A DNA stretch of 64,000 nucleotides from Salegentibacter echinorum (GCF_900129445.1 NZ_FQVT01000006.1:62001-126000); one strand, 5' to 3'. Positions 16,705-26,969 are shown, counted from the first letter of the stretch. Program-made: numbers and translations. Notes: generated by a model from the letters alone, not told the origin.

Positions 16705-17499
16705 TCACCTTTTATAAACTCTTACCCAATCAACCAGCATTTCAACAGGCAGATCTTCATCTTTAATGCTACCAACCCAGCTTCCGCCCAGCGCCTGATC
16801 TAGAATAATAAAAAACTCCTGGTCGAAAGGCCATTGTTTGGAATCGGCATCTTTAATTTTAGGATAGGAAAAGGTCTTTTTTCCATTGACAAAGAAATCT
16901 AAGCGATTTGGGTACCATTCTACACCATAAATATTATAGGCATCTACCTGAAATGGAACGGTGGTAAAATAGGGCGGATTATCCTTTTTCTCTTGAATAT
17001 CTATATAATTGGTGTGTAAGGTTTGATATACGATGGTATCACGGTTAAGTTGTTCCATAATATCTATTTCCCCGCTATGTGGCCAACCACCGTATTGCGG
17101 GTCTTGAGGCATCATCCAAATCGCGGGCCAGGATCCCTTGCCTTTATCCAATTTTGCTTTTACCTCAATTTTACCATATTTAAACGCAAATTTATCGGCG
17201 GTGCGAATACATCCCGTATTGTATTTTACGGTATCATTTTTATTGGTATTTAGGATGCCGCGCAAGTGCAATTTGCCGTTTTTTACGAAACGTGTAGAGT
17301 CGGAATCTGTGCAAAAACGAGCCCAATCTGCCGAATTCCTGGGTGAGTGAGACCATTTAGCAGCATCGGGTTTACCTTCTTCTTCGAACTCATCCTGCCA
17401 AATAAGGTCCCATTTTTCTTTTTGAGGTTTATCCTTAACTTTCCCTGTACCACATCCGGTTACAAAACCAATTAAAAGTATAATTGCAAACTGTTTCAT
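16705..17499 (-). CDS. GH16 endo-glycanase lipoprotein
   Basis: This 264-residue lipoprotein (lipobox VTGC, Cys16) has a GH16 jelly roll. The active-site strand GEIDIMEQ has E144 as nucleophile, D146 and E149 as acid/base. Other GH16 marks are WQDEF near the start, GKIEVKAKL, GSWPAIWMMP and the closing VDWVRVYKR. GH16 includes laminarinases and agarases. GH16_3 enzymes of mucin-degrading Bacteroidetes cut internal beta-1,4-galactosyl bonds in poly-LacNAc. With GH20, sulfatases, fucosidase and sialidases around it, an endo-beta-galactosidase role on O-glycan or keratan-type chains is the best guess, but a beta-glucan enzyme is not excluded. Confidence 0.88.
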   Translation of the reverse strand: MKQFAIILLIGFVTGCGTGKVKDKPQKEKWDLIWQDEFEEEGKPDAAKWSHSPRNSADWARFCTDSDSTRFVKNGKLHLRGILNTNKNDTVKYNTGCIRTADKFAFKYGKIEVKAKLDKGKGSWPAIWMMPQDPQYGGWPHSGEIDIMEQLNRDTIVYQTLHTNYIDIQEKKDNPPYFTTVPFQVDAYNIYGVEWYPNRLDFFVNGKKTFSYPKIKDADSKQWPFDQEFFIILDQALGGSWVGSIKDEDLPVEMLVDWVRVYKR

Positions 17500-17520
17500 C
17501 TTGCTTATAAAGTTTTACTG

Positions 17521-18242
17521 TTAATATTCTGATTTTTCAAAAAACTCAGGTTGAAACCGAACCCCATTGCTTTTCCATTTTCTGTAATGTCCCATATATA
17601 AACGCATCCTAAAGTTCTCGAAATTTTCATCTTCACTATCGCTCCGAACTTCTTCGCTAAAAACCGCCATTCTGGGAAGTAGCATGTAATCTAAATGTTC
17701 TATTAATGAAATAAACTCGGTCCAAATGGCAAATTGCGATCCTAAAACATATTTAGCCTCCTCTGCATTCCATAAAACACCCCAGCTGTCGTTGGAGCAG
17801 AAATTGCAATATTTTCTTCGGAAATTTTTAATTTGTAACCTGCTTCCTTTAAATCTAAATCTTTAACTATATCCAGCTTTATTGTCTTGTCGGAAGTTTG
17901 GTTTATGGGAAATTGAATTCCGCTTAAACGCTTTATTTCCTTCTGAAAATAGTTGGTCATTTCTTTCAGGCTATCATTTTTTGAAGAAAATTGAAGGGAA
18001 GTGTTTTCATCTACTTCAAAAACACCCGAAGCACTTTCCATTTTTGCACGCGTGGGGATAAGTTGGGCTTGCATTGAGGTTAATGCTCTAAAACCAAACA
18101 CCAAAAGCAGCAGACCGGTAAAACGGGTCTTCAGCAATAGATATTGACGAGATGATTTCCCGGGTTCTAAGGAATTTTGCTTGTTGAATTTAAGAAACTC
18201 CGAAAATAAAAATCCGGAGTTTCTATTGCAAGTGATTTTCAT
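17521..18242 (-). pseudogene. GH20 hexosaminidase remnant, catalytic domain deleted
   Basis: The N-terminal part has a late signal-like stretch (TGLLLLVFGF), then a GH20b domain ending ISAPTTAGVFYGMQ. It is joined directly, in another frame, to the extreme C-terminal part of a GH20 barrel (EEAKYVLGSQFAIWTEF, then YMLLPRMAVFSEE), ending at 17521. The whole segment with the Asp-Glu pair is missing: in the intact GH20 at 32417 the matching joints are about 315 residues apart. The reading frame stops 17 bp after the junction. This is an internal deletion plus frameshift, not a functional hexosaminidase. The first 25 codons include a hairpin, so the original start was probably further in. Confidence 0.85.
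18194..18223. terminator. Hairpin after sulfatase gene
   Basis: GAAACTCCG pairs with CGGAGTTTC around an A/T-rich loop, 31 bp beyond the upstream sulfatase stop. It overlaps the annotated 5' end of the GH20 remnant, which argues against a start there. Confidence 0.5.
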
Positions 18243-18253
18243 ATCACGATTTA

Positions 18254-19933
18254 TTATTTATCCTCGTAAACCTTAATAAATTGCTTATCCAATTTTTCCG
18301 AATCTTTGTATTTCTTGCGGGTTTCTTCTAATTTCTTCACCATCATCTCTCTCACTTCAGTATAATCTGGATCGTAAAAAACATTGTGCATTTCCTGCGG
18401 ATCATTTTTGCGGTCATAAAGCTCCCATTCATCTACATCGTAATAAAAATGCATAATCTTATAATCTTTGGTGGCAATACCATAGTGTCTTTTTACCGCA
18501 TGCTCGGCAGGATACTCATAATAATGGTAATAAACCGCATCCCTGTCCCAGGCATCTTTTTCTCCTGTTAACAATGGTAACAAACTCTTACCCTGCATTT
18601 CATCTGGGGCATTCACACCGGCTGCATCTAAAAAGGTTTGAGCAAAATCCAGGTTTTGCACCATTTCCTCTTCGGTAATACCTGCTTTTATTTTATTGGG
18701 CCATTTTATAAGTAGAGGAGTTCTAAAAGATTCTTCATACATAAAACGTTTATCGAACCAACCGTGTTCTCCCAGATAGAAGCCCTGGTCTGAGGTGTAA
18801 ACAACTATTGTATTCTCAGATAAATTATTGTCATCTAAATAGTCTAAAACCCGACCTACATTTTCATCTACCGAAGCAATAGTTCCCAAGTAATCTTGCA
18901 TATAACGCTGGTATTTCCATTTCATAAGGTCTTCATCGTCCATATCCGGGTATTTTTCTTCAAAATCCTGATTAATAGGACTGTAAACTTTATCCCAGGC
19001 AGCTTTCTGCTCCTCGTTCATCCTGCTGGTAGGATCCCCTAAATACCGTTCTTTGATACCCAGTTTTTTTAAGGTTGTATCCTTAACCTTATTGTCATTA
19101 GAAAGGATCATATGCGTTAGAATATTCATCTCGGCGGTTTTTGCCGCAGTACTTTTTCGGCTTTTTGGCTGCTCAATATCGATTTCCTGTGAAGCAAGTT
19201 CGGGAGAGTCTGCTTTTAGATCTTCAGGATGAATTCTGGTATAATCGTCAAACAGTGTTTCCGGTAATGGGAATTCTTTCTTTGTAAATTCTTTATAATG
19301 TCTTTCTGCCGGCAACCACGCTCGGTGTGGCGCCTTATGCAAATACATTAATAAAAATGGTTTTTCTGGATCCCGCTCTTCTTCCAGCCAGTTTATGGTA
19401 AGATCTGTAATAATATCGGTTACATAACCTTCTATCACGGTATCCCCATCTTTGGTGATAAACCTGGGGTTGTAATAACTTCCCTGGCCGGGTAAGATTT
19501 TAAATTCATTAAAACCTTTTGGGTTATTTCCAAAGTGTAACTTCCCAAACATCGCGGTTTGATAACCGGCATCCTGTAAAATTTGAGGGAAAGTAACATT
19601 GGTAGTATCAAACTTACTTAAATTATCAATTTTACCATTTAAATGGCTGTGTTTACCGGTTAAGATCACGGCTCGTGAAGGAGCGCAAATAGAATTGGTA
19701 ACCGAAGCGTTCTCAAAAAGAACCCCTTCATTGGCCAGCCTATCTATATTTGGGGTGTTAATAAGCTTATCACTATAAGCACTTATGGCTTGATATGCGT
19801 GATCGTCTGACATCATAAAAACGATGTTGGGACGTTTATTCTCTTCTGGCTTCTTTTTCTCTTCTTCGTTTTTACACGAAAACAACGTTGCTGCCAAGCC
19901 AAGCGAGCAAAGGAAAATTCTGTAATTAGGCAT
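18254..19933 (-). CDS. Family S1 sulfatase lipoprotein, GlcNAc-6-sulfatase-like
   Basis: This 559-residue S1 (formylglycine) sulfatase is a lipoprotein (lipobox LFSC, Cys20). The metal-binding MMSDDHAYQA comes first, then the C-x-P-x-R modification site CAPSR with C83 (SICAPSRAVILTG), GKLHFG, and YTSDQGFYLGEHGWFDKR near the C-terminus. The SICAPSR form and GEHGWFDKR resemble N-acetylglucosamine-6-O-sulfatases of mucin and heparan degraders (S1_11 type), a tentative assignment. It needs an anaerobic (anSME) or FGE activating enzyme, which is not in the window. It follows another sulfatase by 48 bp in the SusC2/SusD2 cluster. Confidence 0.88.
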   Translation of the reverse strand: MPNYRIFLCSLGLAATLFSCKNEEEKKKPEENKRPNIVFMMSDDHAYQAISAYSDKLINTPNIDRLANEGVLFENASVTNSICAPSRAVILTGKHSHLNGKIDNLSKFDTTNVTFPQILQDAGYQTAMFGKLHFGNNPKGFNEFKILPGQGSYYNPRFITKDGDTVIEGYVTDIITDLTINWLEEERDPEKPFLLMYLHKAPHRAWLPAERHYKEFTKKEFPLPETLFDDYTRIHPEDLKADSPELASQEIDIEQPKSRKSTAAKTAEMNILTHMILSNDNKVKDTTLKKLGIKERYLGDPTSRMNEEQKAAWDKVYSPINQDFEEKYPDMDDEDLMKWKYQRYMQDYLGTIASVDENVGRVLDYLDDNNLSENTIVVYTSDQGFYLGEHGWFDKRFMYEESFRTPLLIKWPNKIKAGITEEEMVQNLDFAQTFLDAAGVNAPDEMQGKSLLPLLTGEKDAWDRDAVYYHYYEYPAEHAVKRHYGIATKDYKIMHFYYDVDEWELYDRKNDPQEMHNVFYDPDYTEVREMMVKKLEETRKKYKDSEKLDKQFIKVYEDK

Positions 19934-19981
19934 GGGTTCTTATTTAAATTCTGGTTATTTTTTAACTGGTATTGATTTTTA

Positions 19982-21514
19982 TTATTTCTGATTTTCAATT
20001 TGTGTTAGTGCAGTCTTCATTTCTTCCACTTTCTTCGGCATTTCTGAAGCCAAATTATTAGTCTCCCCGGGATCATTTTTGAGGTTATATAATTGTGGTT
20101 TATCACTAAATCCTGTTTCGATATTTACGTCCCAGGGGACCATGGCCGGGCCGGGATTTGGTGCGATATACTTATAATCTCCCTCAACATAAGACAATAC
20201 ATTCCTAATCGCTTCCTGTACCAAAGATTTTCTTCCTTGTGCTGTTTTCCCAATTAAAGCCTGCCAATGATCCTGGCTGTCTATGGCCTTGTTTTTCGGC
20301 ACTTTTTGATTGGTTAAAGCGGCAAAAGATCTTAAAAAATCAACCTGACTCATCAATGCCGTAGATTCACTACCCGCAGTTATTCTTCCTTTCCATTGTA
20401 CTAAAAGTGGTACTCTTGTACCGGCCTCGAAAGCGCTGTATTTTCCACCGCGAAAATTACCAAATGGGTTGTGTTCTCCCAATCTTTCGGCCGCGCCATC
20501 CACATATCCGTCATCTAAAACGGGACCGTTGTCACTGGTGAAAATTATAATCGTGTTTTCTTCTAAATTCAATTCCCGTAGTTTTTTCTGAATGGCACCA
20601 ACTGTATAATCTAATTGTACAATTACATCCCCGCGTGGTCCTTTCCCGGTAACTCCGGCAAACCGTTTATGCGGCACCCGTGGCACGTGAATATCATGCG
20701 TGGCCAGGTAAAGAAAGAAAGGATGCTCTTTATTTTCTTCAATAAATGCCTCCGATTTATTTACTAAAACATCGGCTATATCTTCATCTTTCCAGCGGGC
20801 TTTTTCACCACCGTTCATATATCCAATTCGGCTTATTCCGTTTGTAATGCTCTGGTCGTGGCCGTGAGAATACATCATCTTTAATTGCTCCGGGTTGTTG
20901 TTACCGGTGGGATTGTTGTTCAGGTTTTTGCGATAACTTACCGTAATAGGATCTTCAGGATCAAGGTTAACCACCCTGTGATTTTCTAAGAAAACGGTTG
21001 GTACCCTATCACCGGTGGCGGGTAGGAGGTAGGCGTAATCGAAGCCTATTTCTAAGGGACCCGGTTTAATTTCTTCGTTCCAATTTATGGGAGCTTCTTT
21101 TCCCAGGCCAAGATGCCATTTCCCTATTACAGCAGTTTTATATCCTGCTTGTTGTAAAACCCCGGGTAGCGTGGTACGACCAGGTAAAATAAGACTGGTT
21201 GCATCTCCGGGAGCAACTCCGGTTCCTTTTTTTCTCCAGGCATATTCCCCGGTAAGCATAGAATAACGTGAAGGAGTACAGGTAGCGGCAGTAGCATAGG
21301 CGTTAGAAAATTTGAGACCGTTTTCACCCAGCTCATCTATATGTGGCGTTGGAATATCACCACCATAAATACTAATATCCCCGTAGCCCAGATCGTCGGT
21401 ATAAATAAGGATGATATTGGGGTTGTTGTGACTTTGTGCTTTAACAGGAAATACCGTAAAAATCAAACAGCATAATAAGAGCAACTGAGTACCAGGTTTA
21501 AAAAAAAGCTTCAT
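19982..21514 (-). CDS. Family S1 sulfatase, arylsulfatase A-like
   Basis: This 510-residue secreted sulfatase has a signal peptide ending near FPVKAQ (residue 27), the metal site IYTDDLGYGD, and the activation motif CTPSR with C79 (ATCTPSRYSMLTG). It continues with GKWHLG, HDIHVPRVPH and FTSDNGP. The general pattern is like sulfatases acting on sulfated galactose or N-acetylgalactosamine (S1_15-like); this is a tentative reading from motif style. The product would expose Gal/GalNAc for GH2, GH109 or GH123. It lies 244 bp after SusD2, separated by a hairpin terminator that may lower its transcription relative to SusC2/D2. Confidence 0.87.
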   Translation of the reverse strand: MKLFFKPGTQLLLLCCLIFTVFPVKAQSHNNPNIILIYTDDLGYGDISIYGGDIPTPHIDELGENGLKFSNAYATAATCTPSRYSMLTGEYAWRKKGTGVAPGDATSLILPGRTTLPGVLQQAGYKTAVIGKWHLGLGKEAPINWNEEIKPGPLEIGFDYAYLLPATGDRVPTVFLENHRVVNLDPEDPITVSYRKNLNNNPTGNNNPEQLKMMYSHGHDQSITNGISRIGYMNGGEKARWKDEDIADVLVNKSEAFIEENKEHPFFLYLATHDIHVPRVPHKRFAGVTGKGPRGDVIVQLDYTVGAIQKKLRELNLEENTIIIFTSDNGPVLDDGYVDGAAERLGEHNPFGNFRGGKYSAFEAGTRVPLLVQWKGRITAGSESTALMSQVDFLRSFAALTNQKVPKNKAIDSQDHWQALIGKTAQGRKSLVQEAIRNVLSYVEGDYKYIAPNPGPAMVPWDVNIETGFSDKPQLYNLKNDPGETNNLASEMPKKVEEMKTALTQIENQK

Positions 21515-21656
21515 CTAAAAGAGGATTTTTGCCTATTGCAGCAAAGAAAATTAAAAGGTTTAAATTTAATTAAGTCTTAGGCTAAAAGCAAGTCATTCAA
21601 GCTATTTTAAACTAGAATTTTAAAAGATTCTTAGACTGTTAAAACCTGCTAATAAC

Positions 21657-21690
21657 AAAAGACAGGTTATATTTCAAACCTGTCTTTTTT
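21657..21690 (-). terminator. Bidirectional hairpin terminator between SusD2 and sulfatase
   Basis: AAAAGACAGGTT pairs perfectly with AACCTGTCTTTT across an 8-base loop, with A/T-rich flanks on both sides. It probably attenuates transcription from SusC2/SusD2 into the sulfatases. Confidence 0.7.
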
Positions 21691-21758
21691 GGCTAATTCA
21701 ATCTATTGAATAATTATCTATTTTTACTAAATAATATGCTTATGTTTTTGATCTACTA

Positions 21759-23744
21759 TTAAAATTCGGCACTTGTTCCGGCTTCTTGGGACCAACCCGG
21801 GTTTTGGTAAATAACAGAACTACCTGAAGTTTCAGTTATTAAAAAGTGTTCGGTAGCAATTGGATTCAGGTAGTGTGCATAAGCCCAGGAATATCCATCA
21901 CTAACGGGGTTACCAGAACCTAAATTGATTCTATATGGCATTAAATACATGCTTTCTTCGCTACTTGAAACGTTTGGAACACCAGCATCTCCCGGTTCTA
22001 TTAAGGTAGAGTTACCTTCATCATTTTCATACCATTCTTGCATGGGACCCCATAATTTAAAACCTTCAATAATGTGTGGGTTTTCTTTTAGTTGGTCCAG
22101 CGCTCTCCATCGTTTAAGATCGAATAAACGCATTCCTTCTGCAATTAATTCACCACGTCTCTCTCTTCTAATATTATAAAGAACTGGGTCATCTAATAAT
22201 TGTCCTGCCGAATAGGCGGCAAAATCATTTTCTGCGTCTTTAGAGATATCTGTAGCAGCAACGGTTATCGAGAAGTCTGGCTCTATACCTGCTCTTTCAC
22301 GAATAGCTTTCCAGTATTCGGTGGCTTTAGTATTTAGGCTACCTTCTTTTAAATAGGAAGCTTCTATATAATTAAGGTAGGCTTCGGTAGCTCTAAAAAC
22401 AATACTTCCTGTAGAACCGCTGTTTCCTTCAACATTACTTTGAAGATAGGATAGTCCTTTTTTAACTGAATAGCCGGTAACATCTTTGGTTTCCTGTAAA
22501 CCTGTAATTTCAGGTTTTTGGATTAGAAGAGGGTCTCCATTGGTATCGGTTGCATCAGTAAGTCTAAGTTCTCCCGGTTGCTTCATAAACAGTTGAAGCC
22601 TTAAATCGCGATTTTCTTTTACATCATCAATAAAATCATCACCGGAATATCCAGAACCATCGGCATAAATGGGTAATCCGTTTCTCATTAAGAAGTTATC
22701 AACAAAGCTTCTTGTATAGCCCGAGTTACCTCCATTTTGATTTAAATAATGATTAACGTTGTGATTAATACCAATAGTCGGGTCGTAATCTCTCCATAAC
22801 AAGACCTCCTGGTATTGTCCAGGATTTTCGGATCCGAACATTGTAAAATAAGGATTGTTGGAGCTATTATATGCAATATTTTCGGCCGGAATATTTGGGG
22901 TTAACGAAATGGCATCGGCCACATTTTCAGAGGCATCCATCGCCTGGCTTAGAAAAAAATCTATTTCAGCATCAATATCTATACTAAATCCATCAATTTC
23001 TCCTGCGCCCGGCCAACCGTTGCCACCCGGAACAAATGCGGTACCTTTATGATAAGTTAGCCAGCTTCCTTCGTGTAATGCCACACGGGATTTAAAAAGA
23101 TGGGCTGTGTGTTTAGAAATTCTGTTTTTACCGTTCGGCGGATCTACCTGTAATAATGCAATAGCTTTATCCAGATCTTCCAGAATAAACCTTGCCACTT
23201 CATTTCGAGGATCTCTAGTTGATTCGGCAATAAGCTGTTCTAAATTATCTTCAAGCGTGTTTTTTACAATAGGGAAGTCTCCTACTGCTTTAACTTTTTG
23301 AAAATACTCATAAGCTCGTAAAAAATAAGCTTCTCCTACGTAATGTGCAATATTGGAAGGATTACCTTTAATTTCACCGGCTTCATATTTTGGTGCTGCA
23401 GTCTCCAGGAAATAGTTTAATTGGCGAATATTGCCAAAGTTCCAGGCTCCTCCAGATTGCGGTACACGCCACTCACCGGGAGCCCAAATCCTACTATAAC
23501 CAGAGGTTGCCTGGTTGTCGGTATGATTATCTCTACCAAAGGTTCCTATATTCCACCCACCGTGGGTAGGGAAATTATACCGAGCAATGGTATATGCAGC
23601 CAGGTCGGCCTCTCTGTTTAAATAATCATTTGGAGTAACATTAGAGAGCGGTTCTCTATCCAAAAAATCATCTACTTCGCAGCTTGTCATAAAAACCACT
23701 GCGAATAATAAACAAACTGATTTTATATATTTATTTGATTTCAT
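21759..23744 (-). CDS. SusD/RagB-family surface lipoprotein (SusD2)
   Basis: This 661-residue lipoprotein (lipobox MTSC, Cys22) has the SusD features GEAYFLRAYEYFQKVKAVGDFPI, FRATEAYLNYIEASY and the conserved ERRGELIAEGMRLFDLKRW. It is longer than SusD1 by about 160 residues, with extra loops rich in Gly/Asn/Ser that may form the glycan pocket. It follows SusC2 by 11 bp and forms the outer-membrane uptake complex with it. The ligand is probably a larger oligosaccharide released by the linked GH16, GH20 and sulfatases (inference). Confidence 0.94.
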   Translation of the reverse strand: MKSNKYIKSVCLLFAVVFMTSCEVDDFLDREPLSNVTPNDYLNREADLAAYTIARYNFPTHGGWNIGTFGRDNHTDNQATSGYSRIWAPGEWRVPQSGGAWNFGNIRQLNYFLETAAPKYEAGEIKGNPSNIAHYVGEAYFLRAYEYFQKVKAVGDFPIVKNTLEDNLEQLIAESTRDPRNEVARFILEDLDKAIALLQVDPPNGKNRISKHTAHLFKSRVALHEGSWLTYHKGTAFVPGGNGWPGAGEIDGFSIDIDAEIDFFLSQAMDASENVADAISLTPNIPAENIAYNSSNNPYFTMFGSENPGQYQEVLLWRDYDPTIGINHNVNHYLNQNGGNSGYTRSFVDNFLMRNGLPIYADGSGYSGDDFIDDVKENRDLRLQLFMKQPGELRLTDATDTNGDPLLIQKPEITGLQETKDVTGYSVKKGLSYLQSNVEGNSGSTGSIVFRATEAYLNYIEASYLKEGSLNTKATEYWKAIRERAGIEPDFSITVAATDISKDAENDFAAYSAGQLLDDPVLYNIRRERRGELIAEGMRLFDLKRWRALDQLKENPHIIEGFKLWGPMQEWYENDEGNSTLIEPGDAGVPNVSSSEESMYLMPYRINLGSGNPVSDGYSWAYAHYLNPIATEHFLITETSGSSVIYQNPGWSQEAGTSAEF

Positions 23745-23755
23745 ATTATTACTAA

Positions 23756-26700
23756 TTAAAAATTAATATTAAGTCCGGCAGAAAGCACTTGCGAATAAGG
23801 ATAGGTTTTACCATCACTCCAGCCTCCTAATCCAACAGATTCAGGATCAAAAATATCGATCATTTTAGAGAAGGTAAGCAAGTTTTCACCAGAAATATAA
23901 ACTCTAATTCTCGAATCGTTATAAGAATTAAATGAATAACCCAGTTGCACGTTTTTTAGTCTTATATAAGAAGCATCCTGGATATAACGGGATTGAGTTT
24001 GTTGATTTTTACCACCATTAAAAGAAGGTCGTGGGTAGTAAGCATCCAGGTTAACATCGGCCAGGCCAGCCTGTACCATAGGCGATTCTTCATTTCTGAA
24101 ATAATCCATATGTTCTTCAAAGCCGGCAGATTGCCACATTCCTCCATTAGCACCCCAGAAATATGGGCCATTTGGCATATAATCCCTTTTTCCAAAGCCT
24201 TCTATGAAAACTCTAAAATCAAATCCTTTGAAATCTCCACTTAAATCAAGTCCAAACCTGTAACGAGGCGTAGAATTTCCTAAAATGCTTAAATCGCCGG
24301 TGTCTCCTAAAGTACCATTACCTGAATTAATTTCTCCATCTCCATTTAAATCGGCATACATAATATCACCCGCTTGCCAGTCACTTCCTAATTGACTTTG
24401 GTTTGTATTAGCTAAGTGATTTTGCATTTCTTCGTCGGTTTTGGCAATTCCTACTGTAGTGTATCCCCAAATTTCGCCCATTTTTCTACCGTTATACCAG
24501 TCCGAAATGCTGTTTGTTGGATTTGGATAATTCACTACTTTCTGTTGAGAATCAGATAATACTCCTCTTACGCTATAATTGAAATCACCAATGCGATCTC
24601 TCCAATTTATTTCCAGTTCAAAACCGTAAGATTCCATATCGGCATTGTTAATACGGGGTACTGCAGTACCAAGAATAGCAGGTAGTTCAGGAGCAGGCCC
24701 TACCATGTCTATAGTTTTTCTATTAAAGTATTCTGCACTTAAGTTTAGCCTGTTTTTTAACAGAGCCATATCAAATCCAGCGTTCCAGCTTTTTACCCTT
24801 TCCCAGGTTAAAAGCGAACTAACCAGTCCTGGAGCACTTGCTGTATTTGGTCTTTCACCGTTTAATAACCAACCACCATTTGCAGTACCTATGGGCATAG
24901 ATTGGTAGAACGGGTACCAATTATTGGTGTTTTGGTTTCCAAGTTCGCCATAAGATCCTCTTAGTTTTAATAGTTGAATACTATCCCATTTCCAAAAGTC
25001 TTCTTTTGCGATATTCCAACCAGCCGAGATTGAAGGGAACAGGTTCCAGCGTTTATCGTTTATAAACCTTGAGGAACCGTCATATCTCGCATTGAGTTCT
25101 AACAGATATTTTTCTTTAAAATTATAGTTTAACCTTCCAAAGAAACCGGCAACAGACCAATGCTGATATTGACCTTCGGTGGCCTTACTTTCATCTGTAG
25201 CTGTGTTAATAGTTGGCAAATCAGGGGTAATTAATCCACTTCTGGAAGCACCTATGGTTCTATATTTGGTCACTTCAGAATTAAATCCGGCCATAAGCTT
25301 AAAATTATGGTCCTGGTTGATATCAAAAACATAATCTGAATAAATATTGGTGCTGAAATAATCTTCTTTTCTATTGTATTCGTAAACTGAACTGTAACCC
25401 GGGGAATTCCAACCCACAGAGACAGGGTAAGGATTTCCGGCAACATCATAACCATAAGCAGGTAGAACGTCTACGTGATTATTGGTGTTGGTAACTTTAT
25501 AATTTCCAATGGCATAAATATTCCAATTTTCAATAGGGGTAATGGTTAGTTGACCCTGCATAAATAATCTGTCGGTTAAATTATCGGCCCTTCCACCATC
25601 TTCTAACTGAATGATTTCACCCGATGAATCTGTAAAATACCCATTAGGATCTCTTACCGGAACAGTTGGCCATCTCCGTGCAATATTGTGATAGAATAAA
25701 CCGCCTTGTTGAGTAGATCTATTGTAGTTTTCTCTCGAAAAACGAGTACTGTAATTAAATTTTACATGTTTAGAAATCTCTGTCCTAAGTTTACCAGTAA
25801 AATCATACTCATCTAAACTGTCTTCCCCATATTCTAATAATCCACCCTGGTCTACTAATCGGGCAGAGGTAAAATAGGTTGTTTTTTCAGAACCTCCACT
25901 TAGGCTTAAATTATGTTCTTGTGAGAAAGAGAAATCTTTGTACAATTCATCAAACCAATCAGTATTAGCATTAGAACCAGTATAATACTGATACCGGTCT
26001 CCATTAGCATTTGGTACGGTTCCATAATCTATTTCCCCCGCCTGGTACTGCACAATTCTGTCAATCACTTCCTGAGAAAAAGGAGGAGCCTGTCCTGCGT
26101 TAACTGCGGCTTCATTCCAATATAAAGCGAAGGTGTGCGAATCCATCATATTTGGAACCTGAATTGGCGACGTAAATCTAAAGTTATTTGAATAAGAAAC
26201 TCTAGGTGCGCCAGATTGGCCGTCTTTTGTAGTAACCAAAATTACCCCGAATGCTGCTCTGGACCCATAAACCGCAGAGGCAGCAGCATCTTTTAGAACC
26301 GTGATAGACTCAATAGTTTGAGGGTTAATTGCATCTAGAGATGCTTCCATACCATCTACTAAAACTAAAGGCGCCGAATTAGATCCTGAGCCAATGGTAC
26401 CTGCTCCACGAATATTGAAATTAAGCCCTGAGTTTAATTCACCCCCGAGCCCTGAAGTTTGGAAGTTTAAACCCGGCACAACCCCTTGAAGCATCTGACT
26501 TACATTGGGTACGGGTCTTGATTGTAAAACCTCTGAGTCAATCGTGGTAACTGCCCCGGTAAGATTAGCCTTCTTTTGGGTACCATAGCCTACAACAACA
26601 ACTTCTTCCAAAGCTGATGCTTCTATTTCTAATTGAATATCTAATGAAGCGTTTCCATTTACTGGAACTTCCTTCCTGGCATAACCTACATATGTAATAG

Positions 26701-26914
26701 TTAAAACGGCATCTGCGGGAACATCTATACTAAATTCACCGTCAAAGTTGGTCATAACGCCATTTGAAGTTCCTTTCTCTATAACATTAGCACTCGGTAC
26801 AGGAACCCCTGTATCTGCTTCGGTAATCTTACCTTGTACGGTAATTGTTTCTTGAGCCCAGCTAACGGTACCCAATAAAACAAGCAAAAGAAAAAATACG
26901 TAATTCTTTTTCAT
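23756..26914 (-). CDS. SusC/RagA TonB-dependent outer-membrane transporter (SusC2)
   Basis: This 1052-residue protein has a normal signal peptide (ends near SWAQ, residue 20). A carboxypeptidase-D-regulatory-like domain (about 22-98) follows, then EEVVVVGYGTQKKANLTGAV with the SusC plug (LVLVDGMEAS, VYGSRAAFGVILVTTK). The barrel ends in VLSAGLNINF with the C-terminal Phe expected for BAM recognition. It is the first gene of the minus-strand cluster SusC2-SusD2-sulfatase-sulfatase. A palindromic operator lies 43 bp upstream at 26957-26969. It does not look like a recent duplicate of SusC1. Confidence 0.95.
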   Translation of the reverse strand: MKKNYVFFLLLVLLGTVSWAQETITVQGKITEADTGVPVPSANVIEKGTSNGVMTNFDGEFSIDVPADAVLTITYVGYARKEVPVNGNASLDIQLEIEASALEEVVVVGYGTQKKANLTGAVTTIDSEVLQSRPVPNVSQMLQGVVPGLNFQTSGLGGELNSGLNFNIRGAGTIGSGSNSAPLVLVDGMEASLDAINPQTIESITVLKDAAASAVYGSRAAFGVILVTTKDGQSGAPRVSYSNNFRFTSPIQVPNMMDSHTFALYWNEAAVNAGQAPPFSQEVIDRIVQYQAGEIDYGTVPNANGDRYQYYTGSNANTDWFDELYKDFSFSQEHNLSLSGGSEKTTYFTSARLVDQGGLLEYGEDSLDEYDFTGKLRTEISKHVKFNYSTRFSRENYNRSTQQGGLFYHNIARRWPTVPVRDPNGYFTDSSGEIIQLEDGGRADNLTDRLFMQGQLTITPIENWNIYAIGNYKVTNTNNHVDVLPAYGYDVAGNPYPVSVGWNSPGYSSVYEYNRKEDYFSTNIYSDYVFDINQDHNFKLMAGFNSEVTKYRTIGASRSGLITPDLPTINTATDESKATEGQYQHWSVAGFFGRLNYNFKEKYLLELNARYDGSSRFINDKRWNLFPSISAGWNIAKEDFWKWDSIQLLKLRGSYGELGNQNTNNWYPFYQSMPIGTANGGWLLNGERPNTASAPGLVSSLLTWERVKSWNAGFDMALLKNRLNLSAEYFNRKTIDMVGPAPELPAILGTAVPRINNADMESYGFELEINWRDRIGDFNYSVRGVLSDSQQKVVNYPNPTNSISDWYNGRKMGEIWGYTTVGIAKTDEEMQNHLANTNQSQLGSDWQAGDIMYADLNGDGEINSGNGTLGDTGDLSILGNSTPRYRFGLDLSGDFKGFDFRVFIEGFGKRDYMPNGPYFWGANGGMWQSAGFEEHMDYFRNEESPMVQAGLADVNLDAYYPRPSFNGGKNQQTQSRYIQDASYIRLKNVQLGYSFNSYNDSRIRVYISGENLLTFSKMIDIFDPESVGLGGWSDGKTYPYSQVLSAGLNINF

Positions 26915-26956
26915 AAAGTTATCAGATTAAAAGATTAATTTTTAATTGTTTAAATA

Positions 26957-26969
26957 TATGTTAAACATA
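26957..26969. promoter_or_regulatory. Palindromic operator before SusC2
   Basis: TATGT-TAA-ACATA is a perfect match to the shared palindrome. On the minus strand the sequence continues directly as TATATTTA, a 7 of 8 match to the TAnnTTTG -7 element, so a bound regulator would overlap the SusC2 promoter. Confidence 0.6.
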
